From the NCBI GenBank assembly GCA_963732925.1, contig CAVTBJ010000005.1:221907-285906 (forward strand): 64,000 nucleotides of DNA, read 5' to 3'. The notes beneath the pieces are model-generated. The model saw only the letters and a list, made by a program, of their open reading frames with translations, was not told where the DNA came from and searched no databases. The position numbers were made by a program, and so were the translations under genes. The DNA comes from DASZRZ01 sp963732925 (lineage in GTDB: Bacteria; Acidobacteriota; Terriglobia; Terriglobales; Acidobacteriaceae). Position 1 is the first letter of the stretch. Each line of letters starts with the position of its first letter. Positions 26,354 through 35,265 of this stretch are shown here, in pieces.

Positions 26354-26926
26354 AGCGGGTAAGTGTGGGTAGGGTGAGCTAAGCGCAACGAAGTGTCAAA
26401 CACTATGCGGTTGACCTGAGAGGCACGCTGCCGTTCTCCTCGACCGTGATGGTGAATGGACGCGCAAGTGTCTGGGGAGCCACTCCGCGGTGAAGACCCA
26501 GGCAGTTACCCTGATTGCCGACCGCTGGGGCGAATTGAATGACGTACAATGCATAGTTCGCCGTTATGCAGGGCTGTATCCGTTGCTTCGGCTCGTTCCT
26601 GGGAGCATCGTTTCGGGGAGCTTCAGTCACCCTGTTGCGAATTCAGCTCCACCGAGACGGCGGCTTGTGATAATTTCTCAGGCTCGCGTCGCCATGCGGC
26701 TGAATAATGCCGTTTGTGGTCTTCGCGTATGCCGGTTCCGCTGCAGGCCGTCAATCCAGTTCTTTTCGGTCTTCACGGGAAGGACGAAGCCGGGTCGAAG
26801 CATTCCAACCGTTGCCGGGACGCCGCAAGCCTGTCCCAGCACCGCGCAGGTTCGAAGCATCCAAAGCAGCGAAGTTGTAGTATTTCGTCGGCGACGTACG
26901 GTCCACCTCAGCGGAAGCGAGACAGA
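26354..26926. other. Intergenic region without a convincing gene
   Basis: A 573-bp gap between a divergent SSS symporter and a methyltransferase gene. Open frames on both strands exist but show no recognisable protein character. Two similar short sequences, GTCGAAGCATTCCAA (26794-26808) and TTCGAAGCATCCAAA (26851-26865), form an imperfect direct repeat that could be an operator. Nothing else stands out. Confidence 0.3.
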
Positions 26927-27538
26927 ATGAGTGCAATCCGAACCAGTTATGATCCCCAATCCCTGCGCGCCAGGCTGCGGTTCGCGCGTGTATTTCTCAA
27001 AAATCCCGTCATGCTGGGAGCGGTCTTTCCCAGTTCGCGCCGCCTCACGCGGCACCTGCTCGACGAGCTGGATTGGCGCTCTGCCCGGGTGATCGTGGAG
27101 TACGGACCCGGCATTGGCAACATGACGTGGGAAATCCTGCAGCGCATGCGCGCCGACACCGTTTTAGTTGTCATTGAATACAATCGCGACCTGGTGGCCC
27201 ACTTGCGCGCCAATTTCCAGGACGACCGCTTGCGCATTGTGCACGGCTCGGCGGCAGATGTGCGCGCTATCCTGGCTGACCAGGGGATCCAGCAGGCGGA
27301 CTTCATCGTCTCCAGCATTCCGCACACCACACTCGCCAAGTCCGATCGCGAGCTGATCCTGCGGGAATCGCACCACGCCCTGCGCCACAACGGCATGCTG
27401 CTGATGTGGCAGTACACCACCGCGGTGCTGCCGCACCTGCAAAATGTGTTTCACAACGTGCGCCAGGATTTCGAGCCAATGAACATTCTGCCGGCGCGGC
27501 TTTATTACTGCATGCGCAACGGAACCAGTGGCGATTAG
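26927..27538 (+). CDS. Phospholipid N-methyltransferase-like SAM methyltransferase
   Basis: A 203-residue class I SAM-dependent methyltransferase (COG3963-like, the phospholipid N-methyltransferase / rRNA-methylase-like family). SAM motif I is VEYGPGIGNMTWEIL, and the acidic end of strand 2 is VVIEYN. The pre-domain RFARVFLKNPVMLGAVFPSS is the family signature. I start at ATG 26927 (MSAIRTSY); the in-frame upstream extension is not protein-like. It probably methylates phosphatidylethanolamine or a similar amine, but a different substrate cannot be excluded. Followed by dut 65 bp later on the same strand. Confidence 0.8.
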   Translation: MSAIRTSYDPQSLRARLRFARVFLKNPVMLGAVFPSSRRLTRHLLDELDWRSARVIVEYGPGIGNMTWEILQRMRADTVLVVIEYNRDLVAHLRANFQDDRLRIVHGSAADVRAILADQGIQQADFIVSSIPHTTLAKSDRELILRESHHALRHNGMLLMWQYTTAVLPHLQNVFHNVRQDFEPMNILPARLYYCMRNGTSGD

Positions 27539-27603
27539 CGGCCGCTCCCGGTTGCAAAGCAAACCGCTCATTCTCCACAATCACTGCTGCTAAACTTCTC
27601 TTC

Positions 27604-28038
27604 ATGCTCAAGGTCAAGCTTTTCCACGCCAGCGCGTGTCCGCCGACGGTGGCACATCCCGGTGAGGACCTCGGATATGACATCTACGCGGCCGAGGACG
27701 TTCGCATCCCGGCACGGGGACAAGCGATAGTTTCCACCGGCATCGCCATTGAGCTGACCTCCGCTTCCGGCGACCCCATGGGAGCGCTGCTGCGCGACCG
27801 CTCGTCGATGGCATCGCGCCGCCTTGTGCTGACCGGCGGCGTAATCGATGCGGGGTACCGGGGAGAAATTCGGGTGCTCATGGAGAATCTGGCGGACGCC
27901 CCTGCGGAAATCCATGCTGGCGACAAGATCGCCAACCTGATTCCCTACCCCGTCCTGACCGGCAGCGTCGAAGTGGTCGAGGACCTTTCGGAAACCCTGC
28001 GCCAGGCAGCGGGATTCGGTTCCAGCGGCGGGCGCTAG
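27604..28038 (+). CDS. dut: dUTP diphosphatase
   Basis: A 144-residue homotrimeric dUTPase that hydrolyses dUTP to dUMP and pyrophosphate, keeping uracil out of DNA and feeding dTMP synthesis. Motif 1 (DLGYDIYAAEDV), motif 2 (RSSMASRRL), motif 3 (GVIDAGYRGEIRVLMEN), motif 4 (GDKIANLIPYPV) and the C-terminal glycine-rich motif 5 (GFGSSGGR) are all visible. The start is ATG 27604 (MLKVKLFH), preceded by a spacer with no competing start. It precedes tyrS by 57 bp. Confidence 0.93.
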   Translation: MLKVKLFHASACPPTVAHPGEDLGYDIYAAEDVRIPARGQAIVSTGIAIELTSASGDPMGALLRDRSSMASRRLVLTGGVIDAGYRGEIRVLMENLADAPAEIHAGDKIANLIPYPVLTGSVEVVEDLSETLRQAAGFGSSGGR

Positions 28039-28095
28039 GGAACCCGCGCGTCGGAAATCGGTTCTTCAGCCTCCGGTTCTTTATAATCTCTCGCG

Positions 28096-29334
28096 ATGCC
28101 CAACTTTCCTCCGCTCCTGGAACAGCTCGCTTACATCAGGAAGGGCTCCTCGGAAATCATTCGCGAGGAAGAACTGCACGCCAAGTTGCAGAAGTCGCTG
28201 GATAGCGGCAAGCCCCTGCGCGTCAAGGCCGGGTTTGATCCCACCGCGCCCGACCTCCATGTGGGCCACACGGTTCTGATTCGCAAGCTGAAGCACTTTC
28301 AGGACCTCGGACACACCGTGATCTTCCTGATTGGCGACTTCACCGGAATGATTGGCGATCCCACCGGACGCAACGTCACCCGTCCACCGCTGTCGCGTGA
28401 AGAAATCCTGCAGAACGCGGAAACCTATAAGGAGCAAGTCTTCAAGATCCTCGATCCCGCGCGCACCGAGATTCGCTTCAACAGCGAGTGGATGGAAAAG
28501 CTGGGAGCGGAAGGGCTGATCCGCCTGGCGGCAAAGTCCACGGTGTCGCAGATGCTGGAGCGCGAGGACTTCCACAAGCGCTTCCAGGAGGAGCGCCCCA
28601 TCGCGGTCCACGAACTGCTCTACCCCATGGTGCAGGGATATGACTCCGTGGCGCTGGAGGCCGACGTGGAACTCGGCGGCACGGATCAGAAATTTAATCT
28701 GCTTATGGGACGAGAACTGCAGCGTTCCTACGGACAGCCGTCGCAGGTGGTTTTAACCATGCCGCTACTGGAAGGTCTCGACGGCGTGCAGAAGATGTCG
28801 AAGTCGCTGGGGAACTACATCGGGATCACCGAAGCTCCACGCGAGATGTTCGGGAAAGTGATGTCCATTTCCGACGAGCTGATGTGGCGCTACTACGAAT
28901 TGCTGACGGACGCTTCCAGCAGCGACATCGAGGAGATGAAACGAAATGTTGCCGCCGGCACGGCGCATCCCATGGCGCTGAAGAAAAATCTGGGACAGCG
29001 TATCGTGGCGGATTTTCATTCCCCGGAGGCGGCAAAGAAAGCAGCGCAGGAGTGGGAAGCGATCTTCCAGAAAGATCAGACACCGGAAAACATCGAGCAC
29101 GTGACTATCGGGTACAACGAGGTCTCAGGCAAATCCAATACCATTAAGCTCGACAAGTTGCTTGCCCGCTGCGGGCTGGCGGAGTCGGTTAGTGACGGTC
29201 TGCGCAAGATCAAACAGAACGCCGTTCGTATGGATGGCCACGTAAAGAGCGAGCCGATTCTGCATCTCCAATTGCCGGCCGAATTTACGTTGCGAGTAGG
29301 ACGTCTACTGAAGCGGGTAACGATCACAAGTTAG
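28096..29334 (+). CDS. tyrS: Tyrosyl-tRNA synthetase
   Basis: TyrS charges tRNA-Tyr with tyrosine. The class I signatures are clear: HVGH (residues 55-58, in place of HIGH) and KMSKS (233-237). GDFTGMIGDPTGR and GGTDQKFN are typical of the TyrRS core, and a C-terminal S4-like RNA-binding domain (about 350-410, LDKLLARCGLAESVSDGLRK) is present. At 412 aa the length is normal. It is probably expressed with dut. No T-box leader or other regulatory RNA is visible upstream. Confidence 0.96.
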   Translation: MPNFPPLLEQLAYIRKGSSEIIREEELHAKLQKSLDSGKPLRVKAGFDPTAPDLHVGHTVLIRKLKHFQDLGHTVIFLIGDFTGMIGDPTGRNVTRPPLSREEILQNAETYKEQVFKILDPARTEIRFNSEWMEKLGAEGLIRLAAKSTVSQMLEREDFHKRFQEERPIAVHELLYPMVQGYDSVALEADVELGGTDQKFNLLMGRELQRSYGQPSQVVLTMPLLEGLDGVQKMSKSLGNYIGITEAPREMFGKVMSISDELMWRYYELLTDASSSDIEEMKRNVAAGTAHPMALKKNLGQRIVADFHSPEAAKKAAQEWEAIFQKDQTPENIEHVTIGYNEVSGKSNTIKLDKLLARCGLAESVSDGLRKIKQNAVRMDGHVKSEPILHLQLPAEFTLRVGRLLKRVTITS

Positions 29335-29409
29335 GCCAAAACAGACCCAATTACAAAGACAGCGAGGCAGCACGGGAGTCCGCGACAATATTTTCGTGAC
29401 CTTCGTGGG

Positions 29410-30843
29410 TTAGCTCTGGGTTTTTCTTTGCGGGCGGACGGCTCCCATATCCTGCAGTGCCCATTTCGCCGCCCAGTAGCCGCACATCCCGTGCACCCCG
29501 CCTCCCGGCGGAGTGGAAGACGAACACAGGTAGAGGCCCTTTACCGGTGTACGGTACATCTGCGCCGTAGGACGGAAAAACAGTTGCGGCAAACTGGGAG
29601 CACCGCCGTTAATGTCCCCTCCCACCAGGTTGGAGTTGCGCTCTTCCAGCGCCGCGGGAGACAGGACCGAGCGTCCCAGGATGCATTCGCGAAAACCGGG
29701 AGCAAAGCGCTCGATCTGGGTTTCGATGCGGTCAAGCATGTTGACAGAAGATCCGTTGGGCAGATGGCAGTAGCCCCAGGCGGTATGTTTGCCGGCGGGA
29801 GCGCGAGTGGGATCAAATAAGCTGTGCTGGGCCAGCAGCACGAAGGGGCGCTCCGCATGCCGGCCATCCCAGGCGGCGCGTTCGGAGACGGCGATCTCCT
29901 CCATGCTGCCGCCCAGGTGTAGCGTCCCCGCGTGGCAGCAAGTCTCCGCGGTCCAGGGGATGGGAGCGTCCAGCGCCCAGTCCACTTTGAATGCTGCGCA
30001 ACCGTAGCGGTAGTGCTCCAGCTTTCGCCGGTAGCCGTCGGGCAGCCCGTTGCCTCCGATCTTCAAGAGCTGGCGAGGCGTAATGTCGCATAGGATGGCG
30101 CGCGCGGGCGGCAGTTCCGCCAGGGAATTCACGCGTACTCCGGTTTCAATCTTGCCCCCCAGGCTGTGCAGGTAGGAAGCGAGCGCCTCCGCAATTCTCT
30201 GCGCGCCTCCGCGAGGAAATGGCCAGCCCACCGCGTGCCCGCAGGCACCCAGCAGCATGCCGAATGCCGCACTGGCGGGACTCTCCAGCGGTAAGGTGCT
30301 GTGCGCCGCCAGGCCGGAAAACATGTCCCTGGTTTTGACGCGGGAAAAAGCAATTCTGGCCAGAACGTTGGAAGGCAGTAGCGCGCGCATTCCAAAGCGG
30401 CCCATCACCACGGGATTACGCGGCCAGCGGGGCGGACCAAGTACGGCATCCAGCAGAGCATCCCATTGATTGACCAGCGGGGACATCAGTCTTCGCCAAG
30501 CGCCGCCTTCACCCAGTCCGGCATCGGTCTCGTCCACGCTGCGTGCCAGGAAGGCTGCTGTGCCGTCGTCGAAAGGATGCGCCACAGGAAGCTCAGGATG
30601 AACCCACTCCAGCCCGTGATCCGCCAGCGGCAATTCCCGAAAAAAGGGAGAAGCCAGGCCGAGCGGGTGAACCGAGGAAAAAACATCGTGCATGAAGCCC
30701 GGCAAGGTAAGCTCCTGGGAGCGCGTCCCCCCGCCAATTTGCGAGGCAGCCTCGTAAACCGTGACCGACAACCCGGCGCGAGCCAGCACGATGGCTGCCG
30801 CCAAGCCGTTGGGGCCCGATCCGATGATGATGGCGTCGCTCAT
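29410..30843 (-). CDS. Phytoene dehydrogenase-like FAD oxidoreductase
   Basis: A 477-residue flavoprotein of the COG1233 group (phytoene-dehydrogenase-related). The FAD-binding start IIIGSGPNGLAAAIVLARAG and the C-terminal GLYLCSSSTPPGGGVHGMCG are diagnostic. No other carotenoid gene (crtB, crtE) is nearby, so the true substrate is uncertain; related proteins act on many lipophilic substrates. Tandem 9-bp repeats (GATTATCAG at 30858-30866 and 30867-30875) lie just upstream of its start and may be an operator. It is divergent from pyrR. Confidence 0.83.
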   Translation of the reverse strand: MSDAIIIGSGPNGLAAAIVLARAGLSVTVYEAASQIGGGTRSQELTLPGFMHDVFSSVHPLGLASPFFRELPLADHGLEWVHPELPVAHPFDDGTAAFLARSVDETDAGLGEGGAWRRLMSPLVNQWDALLDAVLGPPRWPRNPVVMGRFGMRALLPSNVLARIAFSRVKTRDMFSGLAAHSTLPLESPASAAFGMLLGACGHAVGWPFPRGGAQRIAEALASYLHSLGGKIETGVRVNSLAELPPARAILCDITPRQLLKIGGNGLPDGYRRKLEHYRYGCAAFKVDWALDAPIPWTAETCCHAGTLHLGGSMEEIAVSERAAWDGRHAERPFVLLAQHSLFDPTRAPAGKHTAWGYCHLPNGSSVNMLDRIETQIERFAPGFRECILGRSVLSPAALEERNSNLVGGDINGGAPSLPQLFFRPTAQMYRTPVKGLYLCSSSTPPGGGVHGMCGYWAAKWALQDMGAVRPQRKTQS

Positions 30844-31191
30844 GCCTGACTTACCTTGATTATCAGGATTATCAGGGAAAAGGAGATCCCGAAGGAAAAG
30901 AACTGACCTCTCTCAGGTTCATAGCTGGTGGGCGGAAAGCAGGGCCGGTCGAGGGCGAGCGCGTCTGGACGTCGTCAAGATGCGATGTCACTCGGGATCC
31001 CGAGCCGCAAGGCAGGCACACTAGCCCCGATGACAATGGCTTGCGGGATGTTCTCCTGCGTCGGGGCCTCCCGTCCCCAAGCTGCCGTTCCCGGGATGCA
31101 CTCACGCGCCGCTGGTATCCGGAAGGAATTCCCGAAGTTTGTGCACCCTGAACTTGCCCCTGGGGGCGGCACGCAAGTATGATTCGACGCG
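30844..31191. promoter_or_regulatory. Divergent intergenic region with tandem repeat and 14-bp palindrome
   Basis: No gene is visible in 348 bases between the oxidoreductase and pyrR. It contains the tandem repeat GATTATCAG x2 (30858-30875) beside the oxidoreductase start, and the perfect palindrome CTCGGGATCCCGAG (30991-31004). I see neither a canonical PyrR-binding hairpin nor a terminator of the Bacillus attenuator kind, so PyrR control of this operon is not shown by the leader. Confidence 0.4.
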
Positions 31192-31776
31192 ATGAGTTCT
31201 CACCCTCTCAGCAGGTCCGGGTTGCGGGAAAAGGCGCAGCTGATGTCCGCTTCCGAGATCGAGCGCACCCTGGTCCGGCTGGCGCACGAGATTATTGAAA
31301 AGAACAATGGGACCGAAGATCTGGTGCTGATCGGCATCCGCCGCCGGGGTTTCCCCCTTGCCAACCGCATTGCGCAGAGGATTGAACGCATCGAGGAAAA
31401 ACCCGTCCCCGTGGGCACGCTCGATATCAGCCTGTACCGGGACGATCTCTCGACCGTCGGCGCCAAGCCCATCGTGCAGAAGGGCGAGCTCATGTGCCCG
31501 GTCACGGACAAGAATGTGGTTCTGTGTGACGACGTGCTCTACACCGGCCGCACCACGCGGGCTGCGCTGGATGCGCTGATGGACCACGGGCGTCCGCGCC
31601 GCGTGCAGTTGCTGGTGCTGATCGACCGCGGGCACCGCGAACTGCCGATTGAGGCCACCTATGTGGGCCGCTTCGTGCAAACCACGGACAATGAGATTAT
31701 TGAGGTGAAGCTCCAGGAAGTGGACCAGATGGAAAAGGTTCTTCTGGTGGAAAGAGACGCCGCGAAGACGCCTTGA
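31192..31776 (+). CDS. pyrR: Pyrimidine operon regulator / uracil phosphoribosyltransferase
   Basis: PyrR binds pyr mRNA when UMP/UTP is high and has weak UPRTase activity. The 194-residue sequence has the PRPP-binding loop VVLCDDVLYTGRTTRAALDA, the LVLIGIRRRGFPLANRIAQR segment and the EVDQMEKVLLVERD end. Its position as first gene of pyrR-pyrB-pyrC fits. Spacing to pyrB is 80 bp. The start at ATG 31192 lacks a strong SD. A second candidate is the ATG at 31243 (MSASEIE), but that would trim the conserved REKAQ start. Confidence 0.93.
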   Translation: MSSHPLSRSGLREKAQLMSASEIERTLVRLAHEIIEKNNGTEDLVLIGIRRRGFPLANRIAQRIERIEEKPVPVGTLDISLYRDDLSTVGAKPIVQKGELMCPVTDKNVVLCDDVLYTGRTTRAALDALMDHGRPRRVQLLVLIDRGHRELPIEATYVGRFVQTTDNEIIEVKLQEVDQMEKVLLVERDAAKTP

Positions 31777-31856
31777 GCAGCAGGTTTCGGCCGAACGACT
31801 CATCACCGGCCCGCAGAATCGTACGTCTTGCATCTGTCTTGCGCCGAACGCTGAAC

Positions 31857-32759
31857 ATGAATCAACGATCCCTGCTCGGCATTGAACCGCTCGATGCCAA
31901 ACAGATCACCGCAATCCTGCAACTGGCGGGGAAGTTCCAACGCGCCCGCCCGCAACCGCTGTTCAAAGACAAACGCATCGCCTTGCTTTTCTACGAACCT
32001 TCCACGCGGACGCGCATCTCTTTTGAGTTCGCCGCCAAGGTGCTGGGCGCGACCACCACGCTGGTTTCCGCCACCGCCTCCAGCGTGGAGAAGGGCGAAT
32101 CGCTGATCGATACCGGGCTCACAATCCGCGCCCTGGGGGCGGACGTCATTATCATCCGCCATCCTTCTTCGGGAGCCCCGGATGTGCTGGCGCGGCACGT
32201 GGACGTGCCTGTAATCAACGCGGGAGACGGGCTGCACGAGCATCCTTCGCAGGCGCTCCTGGATGCCTACACGATCCTGCAACACAAGAAGCGTCTGAAG
32301 GGATTGCGGGTAGCGATTCTGGGGGACATCTATCACAGCCGCGTCGCCCGCTCCGAGGTTCACCTGCTGTCGAAGTTTGGCGCCCACATCACCCTGTGCG
32401 GCCCGCCGGAACTGGCGCCGGAGATTGCCACGACGCTGGCCCCCGGAGTGAAGGTGACGCGCACCGCGGAGGAGGCCCTGCGTGGGGCCGACGTGGTCAT
32501 CGTGCTGCGCATCCAGAAGGAGCGCCTGGCCGGCAAGAAGCTCCGTTTCGACGACTATATTGCCCACTACCAGCTCACGCCGGAACGCATGCAGATGGCC
32601 AGCAAGGACGCCATCCTGATGCATCCCGGCCCGGTGATTCGGGGTGTGGAGATCAATGGCAACCTGCCGGATTATCCGCAGTCGGTCATTCTGGAGCAGG
32701 TGCGCCACGGCGTCCCGGTGCGAATGGCGATTCTGGCGCGCGCCCTGGGAGTGAAATAG
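31857..32759 (+). CDS. pyrB: Aspartate carbamoyltransferase catalytic subunit
   Basis: PyrB joins carbamoyl phosphate and aspartate, the first committed step of UMP synthesis. ATG 31857 (MNQRSLLGIEPLD) gives 300 aa. The carbamoyl-phosphate site STRTR is at 49-53, and GDGLHEHPSQALLDAYTI, LGDIYHSRVARSEV, and DVVIVLRIQKER follow as in the catalytic chain. No pyrI regulatory chain is adjacent; an active PyrB trimer joined with dihydroorotase (pyrC is next, 3 bp away) is the likely arrangement, as in Aquifex and Thermus. Confidence 0.95.
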   Translation: MNQRSLLGIEPLDAKQITAILQLAGKFQRARPQPLFKDKRIALLFYEPSTRTRISFEFAAKVLGATTTLVSATASSVEKGESLIDTGLTIRALGADVIIIRHPSSGAPDVLARHVDVPVINAGDGLHEHPSQALLDAYTILQHKKRLKGLRVAILGDIYHSRVARSEVHLLSKFGAHITLCGPPELAPEIATTLAPGVKVTRTAEEALRGADVVIVLRIQKERLAGKKLRFDDYIAHYQLTPERMQMASKDAILMHPGPVIRGVEINGNLPDYPQSVILEQVRHGVPVRMAILARALGVK

Positions 32760-32762
32760 CTC

Positions 32763-34100
32763 ATGCCCAAGAAAGAAGACAGGAAAAGCGAACCGGCTCA
32801 GCGAGCCAGGCAGACGGTATCGCTTCTGATTCGCGGCGGAAGAGTCATCGATCCCGCCACCCGAATCGACGGCGAGATGGACGTTCTATTGCGCGACGGC
32901 AAGGTCGCCGAAGTCGCTCCCGCGGGAACCATCCGTAGCAAAGCCCAGGCCACCCTCGATGCCCGCAAGCTCATTGTGGCTCCCGGATTCATTGACCTGC
33001 ACGTACACCTGCGCGAACCGGGGCAGGAGCATAAGGAAACCATCGCCACGGGCACGGCGGCAGCGGCGCTGGGCGGATTCACCTCCGTGTGCGCCATGCC
33101 CAACACTTCCCCCGTGAACGATTCCCCGGAGATCACGGCATGGATGCAGGAGCCGGCTCGCCATGCCGTAGTCAATGTCTTTCCCATCTCCGCCGCCACT
33201 CGCGGCAGCCAGGGAGAAGAGCTCACCGACTTTGCCGCTCTCAAGCGCGCGGGAGCTGTCGGCTTTACCGATGATGGCAAACCCATCCTCAGTGACGGCA
33301 TCATGCGCCAGGCGCTGGAGGCCGCCAGCCGTCTAAACCTGCCGGTCATCCAGCACGCGGAAGACACTACCATGACCGTCGGCTGCAGCATGCATGAGGG
33401 CGCGAATGCCTTCCGTCTGGGCCTGCGCGGCATTCCACCCGAATCCGAGAGCAAGGTGGTGGAACGCGATGTCCAACTGGCGCGCGAGACCCGTGGACAC
33501 CTGCACGTAGCTCATCTTTCCACCGCCGCGGCCCTCGATGCCGTGCGCCGCGGCAAGCGCGATGGCGTGAGCGTAACCTGCGAAGTCACGCCGCATCATT
33601 TCACCCTCTCTGACACCGACATTCACAACTACGACACGCGCTACAAAATGAATCCTCCGCTGCGTTCGCAAGCCGATGTCGTGGCCATGATCGCCGGGCT
33701 TGCCGACGGGTCCATTGACGCCATCGCTACCGATCATGCTCCGCACGCCCGGCATGAAAAGATCGTCGAGTTTGACCGCGCTCCCTTCGGCATTACCGGC
33801 CTGGAAACCGCGCTGGCGCTGGCCATCAGTCGCCTGCACCTGAAACATGGGATTCCCCTGCAACGCATTGTCGAGTTGCTTTCCACCAGTCCTGCTCGCG
33901 TCTTCAATCTGCAGGGCCGCGGGACGCTGGCCCCGGGCTCCATAGCCGACGTAACCGTCTTTGACCCCAAAAAGCGTTGGACCTACGACGCCAAGAGCTC
34001 TCCCTCCCGGTCGAGCAATATTCCTTTCGATGGCTGGGAGTTCACAGGGAAAGTGGTAGCGACGGTGGTGAGCGGACGGGTGGTTTACAGGAGCTCTTAG
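32763..34100 (+). CDS. pyrC: Dihydroorotase
   Basis: PyrC cyclises carbamoyl aspartate to dihydroorotate. The 445-residue sequence is a class I dihydroorotase: metal-binding HVH (80-82) in GFIDLHVHLREPG, the HAED and HLS histidine sites, and DHAPH at the active-site aspartate. The N-terminal 20 residues are a lysine/arginine-rich extension. It begins 3 bp after pyrB, so translation is probably coupled, and complex formation with PyrB is likely in this class. Confidence 0.95.
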   Translation: MPKKEDRKSEPAQRARQTVSLLIRGGRVIDPATRIDGEMDVLLRDGKVAEVAPAGTIRSKAQATLDARKLIVAPGFIDLHVHLREPGQEHKETIATGTAAAALGGFTSVCAMPNTSPVNDSPEITAWMQEPARHAVVNVFPISAATRGSQGEELTDFAALKRAGAVGFTDDGKPILSDGIMRQALEAASRLNLPVIQHAEDTTMTVGCSMHEGANAFRLGLRGIPPESESKVVERDVQLARETRGHLHVAHLSTAAALDAVRRGKRDGVSVTCEVTPHHFTLSDTDIHNYDTRYKMNPPLRSQADVVAMIAGLADGSIDAIATDHAPHARHEKIVEFDRAPFGITGLETALALAISRLHLKHGIPLQRIVELLSTSPARVFNLQGRGTLAPGSIADVTVFDPKKRWTYDAKSSPSRSSNIPFDGWEFTGKVVATVVSGRVVYRSS

Positions 34101-34232
34101 CGGGAAACGAAAAGGCTAACCACAAAGAGCAAAGAGGTAGTATAAGCATTGGAATGCGGAAAGCCTTGCGAATTCCACCGAATCCGCAGGCCGGGACGCC
34201 TGCAGGCTAGTGGCTGGCGCCTGGGGGTTCTG

Positions 34233-34511
34233 TCATTCTCCCGGCGGGACTTCAATCTGATCCACCACCCCAACAATGCTCATATCGATTGGCGAGCCGG
34301 GGCGGCCCACGGCGGTCATGGCGGCAAAGCCTTCCTGAACTACCAATACGCGGTCTCCAACCCCGGCATCGACCGAATCCAGCGCCAGCACGGTGTCGCC
34401 CCGGTCGCTGCCGTCCGGGTGAATCGGCTGCACCATAAGAATTTTTCGCCCTTCGTGCGAGCGATGCTTGCGGGTGGCAACGACTTCTCCCAGAACGCGG
34501 GCGAGAATCAT
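34233..34511 (-). CDS. BMC-P (EutN/CcmL) shell vertex protein 1
   Basis: A 92-residue BMC-P protein, which forms pentamers that cap microcompartment vertices. The start ILARVLGEVVATRKHRSHEG and the end SIVGVVDQIEV match the EutN/CcmL fold, as does the central DRVLVVQEG. It is the last gene of a minus-strand operon that carries three BMC-P paralogues, a BMC-H and an aldolase. Spacing of 6 bp to the preceding gene indicates translational coupling. Confidence 0.92.
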   Translation of the reverse strand: MILARVLGEVVATRKHRSHEGRKILMVQPIHPDGSDRGDTVLALDSVDAGVGDRVLVVQEGFAAMTAVGRPGSPIDMSIVGVVDQIEVPPGE

Positions 34512-34517
34512 ATCGCT

Positions 34518-34781
34518 CTACTCTGCGGTAATCTGATCGACGATGCCCACAACGGCGGCATCGGTGGAAACTTCGCCGTCGAATGCCAGCGACGCCTCGC
34601 GCCCGCGGCACCAGTAAATGGTTTCGTGAAAGCCAGCGCCAACCGCGTCCACCGCCACCAGAGGGCGCCCGCGCGGTACGCCGTTCTTATCGACCGGTTG
34701 GATCAGGAGCAGCTTCTGGCCTTCCAGTGCCGAGAATTTCGCGCTGGCCACCACTGTGCCGATTACTCTGCCCAGCATCAT
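34518..34781 (-). CDS. BMC-P (EutN/CcmL) shell vertex protein 2
   Basis: A BMC-P pentamer protein of 87 aa. Two ATGs in tandem (34781, 34778) start MMLGRVIGTVVASAKFSALE, and the body continues GQKLLLIQPVDKNG and DAVGAGFHETIYWCRGREAS, ending VVGIVDQITAE. The strand order matches EutN/CcmL. An unusual cysteine sits in the IYWCRG loop where paralogues have VLLVSG and VLVVQE. It may modify the pore or be incidental. Adjacent to paralogues on both sides. Confidence 0.9.
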   Translation of the reverse strand: MMLGRVIGTVVASAKFSALEGQKLLLIQPVDKNGVPRGRPLVAVDAVGAGFHETIYWCRGREASLAFDGEVSTDAAVVGIVDQITAE

Positions 34782-34800
34782 AAGGAAAGCCCGGTCTGAT

Positions 34801-35130
34801 CTAGCGTTTGCGTCCCGAGTTGCCGCGGCGATCGCCGGAAGCGGTGGCGGCGCGCGCTTCGGGTTCAGCCTCCACCTGCACGGCGTCGACGATGCCGACC
34901 ACCGCACTGTCCACGGGAGACTCCTTGCCCGTGGCCATGCGCGCCGAGGAACCACTGACCAGCAGCACTGTCTCGTGATACCCGGCTCCCACCGCGTCCA
35001 CCGCGACAATATGCGCGCCATCGGGAACACCGTCGGGCGTGACCGGGCGGCAGACCAGCAACTTGCGCCCTTCCAGGCGCTCGTCCTTGCGCGTGGCCAC
35101 CACCGTGCCGACAATCCGGGCCAATATCAT
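34801..35130 (-). CDS. BMC-P (EutN/CcmL) shell vertex protein 3
   Basis: A BMC-P protein with start MILARIVGTVVATRKDERLE at ATG 35130 (a longer in-frame start at 35157 adds MDFFEKDLT). Core strands ending VVGIVDAVQVEAEPE match EutN/CcmL, and a basic tail (residues about 92-109, ending RRGNSGRKR) extends past the fold. Such tails can bind cargo or RNA; here that is speculative. It follows a structured intergenic region after the BMC-H gene. Confidence 0.9.
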   Translation of the reverse strand: MILARIVGTVVATRKDERLEGRKLLVCRPVTPDGVPDGAHIVAVDAVGAGYHETVLLVSGSSARMATGKESPVDSAVVGIVDAVQVEAEPEARAATASGDRRGNSGRKR

Positions 35131-35265
35131 GGTCAAGTCCTTTTCAAAAAAGTCCAACCTCAGGATTTCAAATTTGCGACTTGTAATTGCGCCGCAGCCG
35201 AGGCTGCGACCCCACCGCAGCCTCGACCGAATTACAAATTTTCAAATTACTAAATTACAAGTCCT
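35131..35265 (-). promoter_or_regulatory. Intergenic RNA with mutually exclusive hairpins in the BMC operon
   Basis: Between BMC-H and BMC-P3. ACTTGTAATT (35179-35188) can pair with AATTACAAGT (35253-35262), a perfect 10 bp. Inside, CGCAGCC (35193-35199) pairs with GGCTGCG (35202-35208), while GAGGCTGCG (35200-35208) pairs with CGCAGCCTC (35216-35224). The last two share bases and cannot form together. This could tune shell-protein stoichiometry or act as an operator. Function is inferred. Confidence 0.4.

Noticed and set aside
26490..26930. 146-residue open frame before the methyltransferase gene
   Set aside because: Composition is Arg/Ser-rich and not protein-like; it overlaps the real start region of the methyltransferase.
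34518..35114. 198-residue frame covering BMC-P2 and upstream
   Set aside because: Only its last 87 residues are BMC-P; the first 111 are the shadow of BMC-P3 in another frame.
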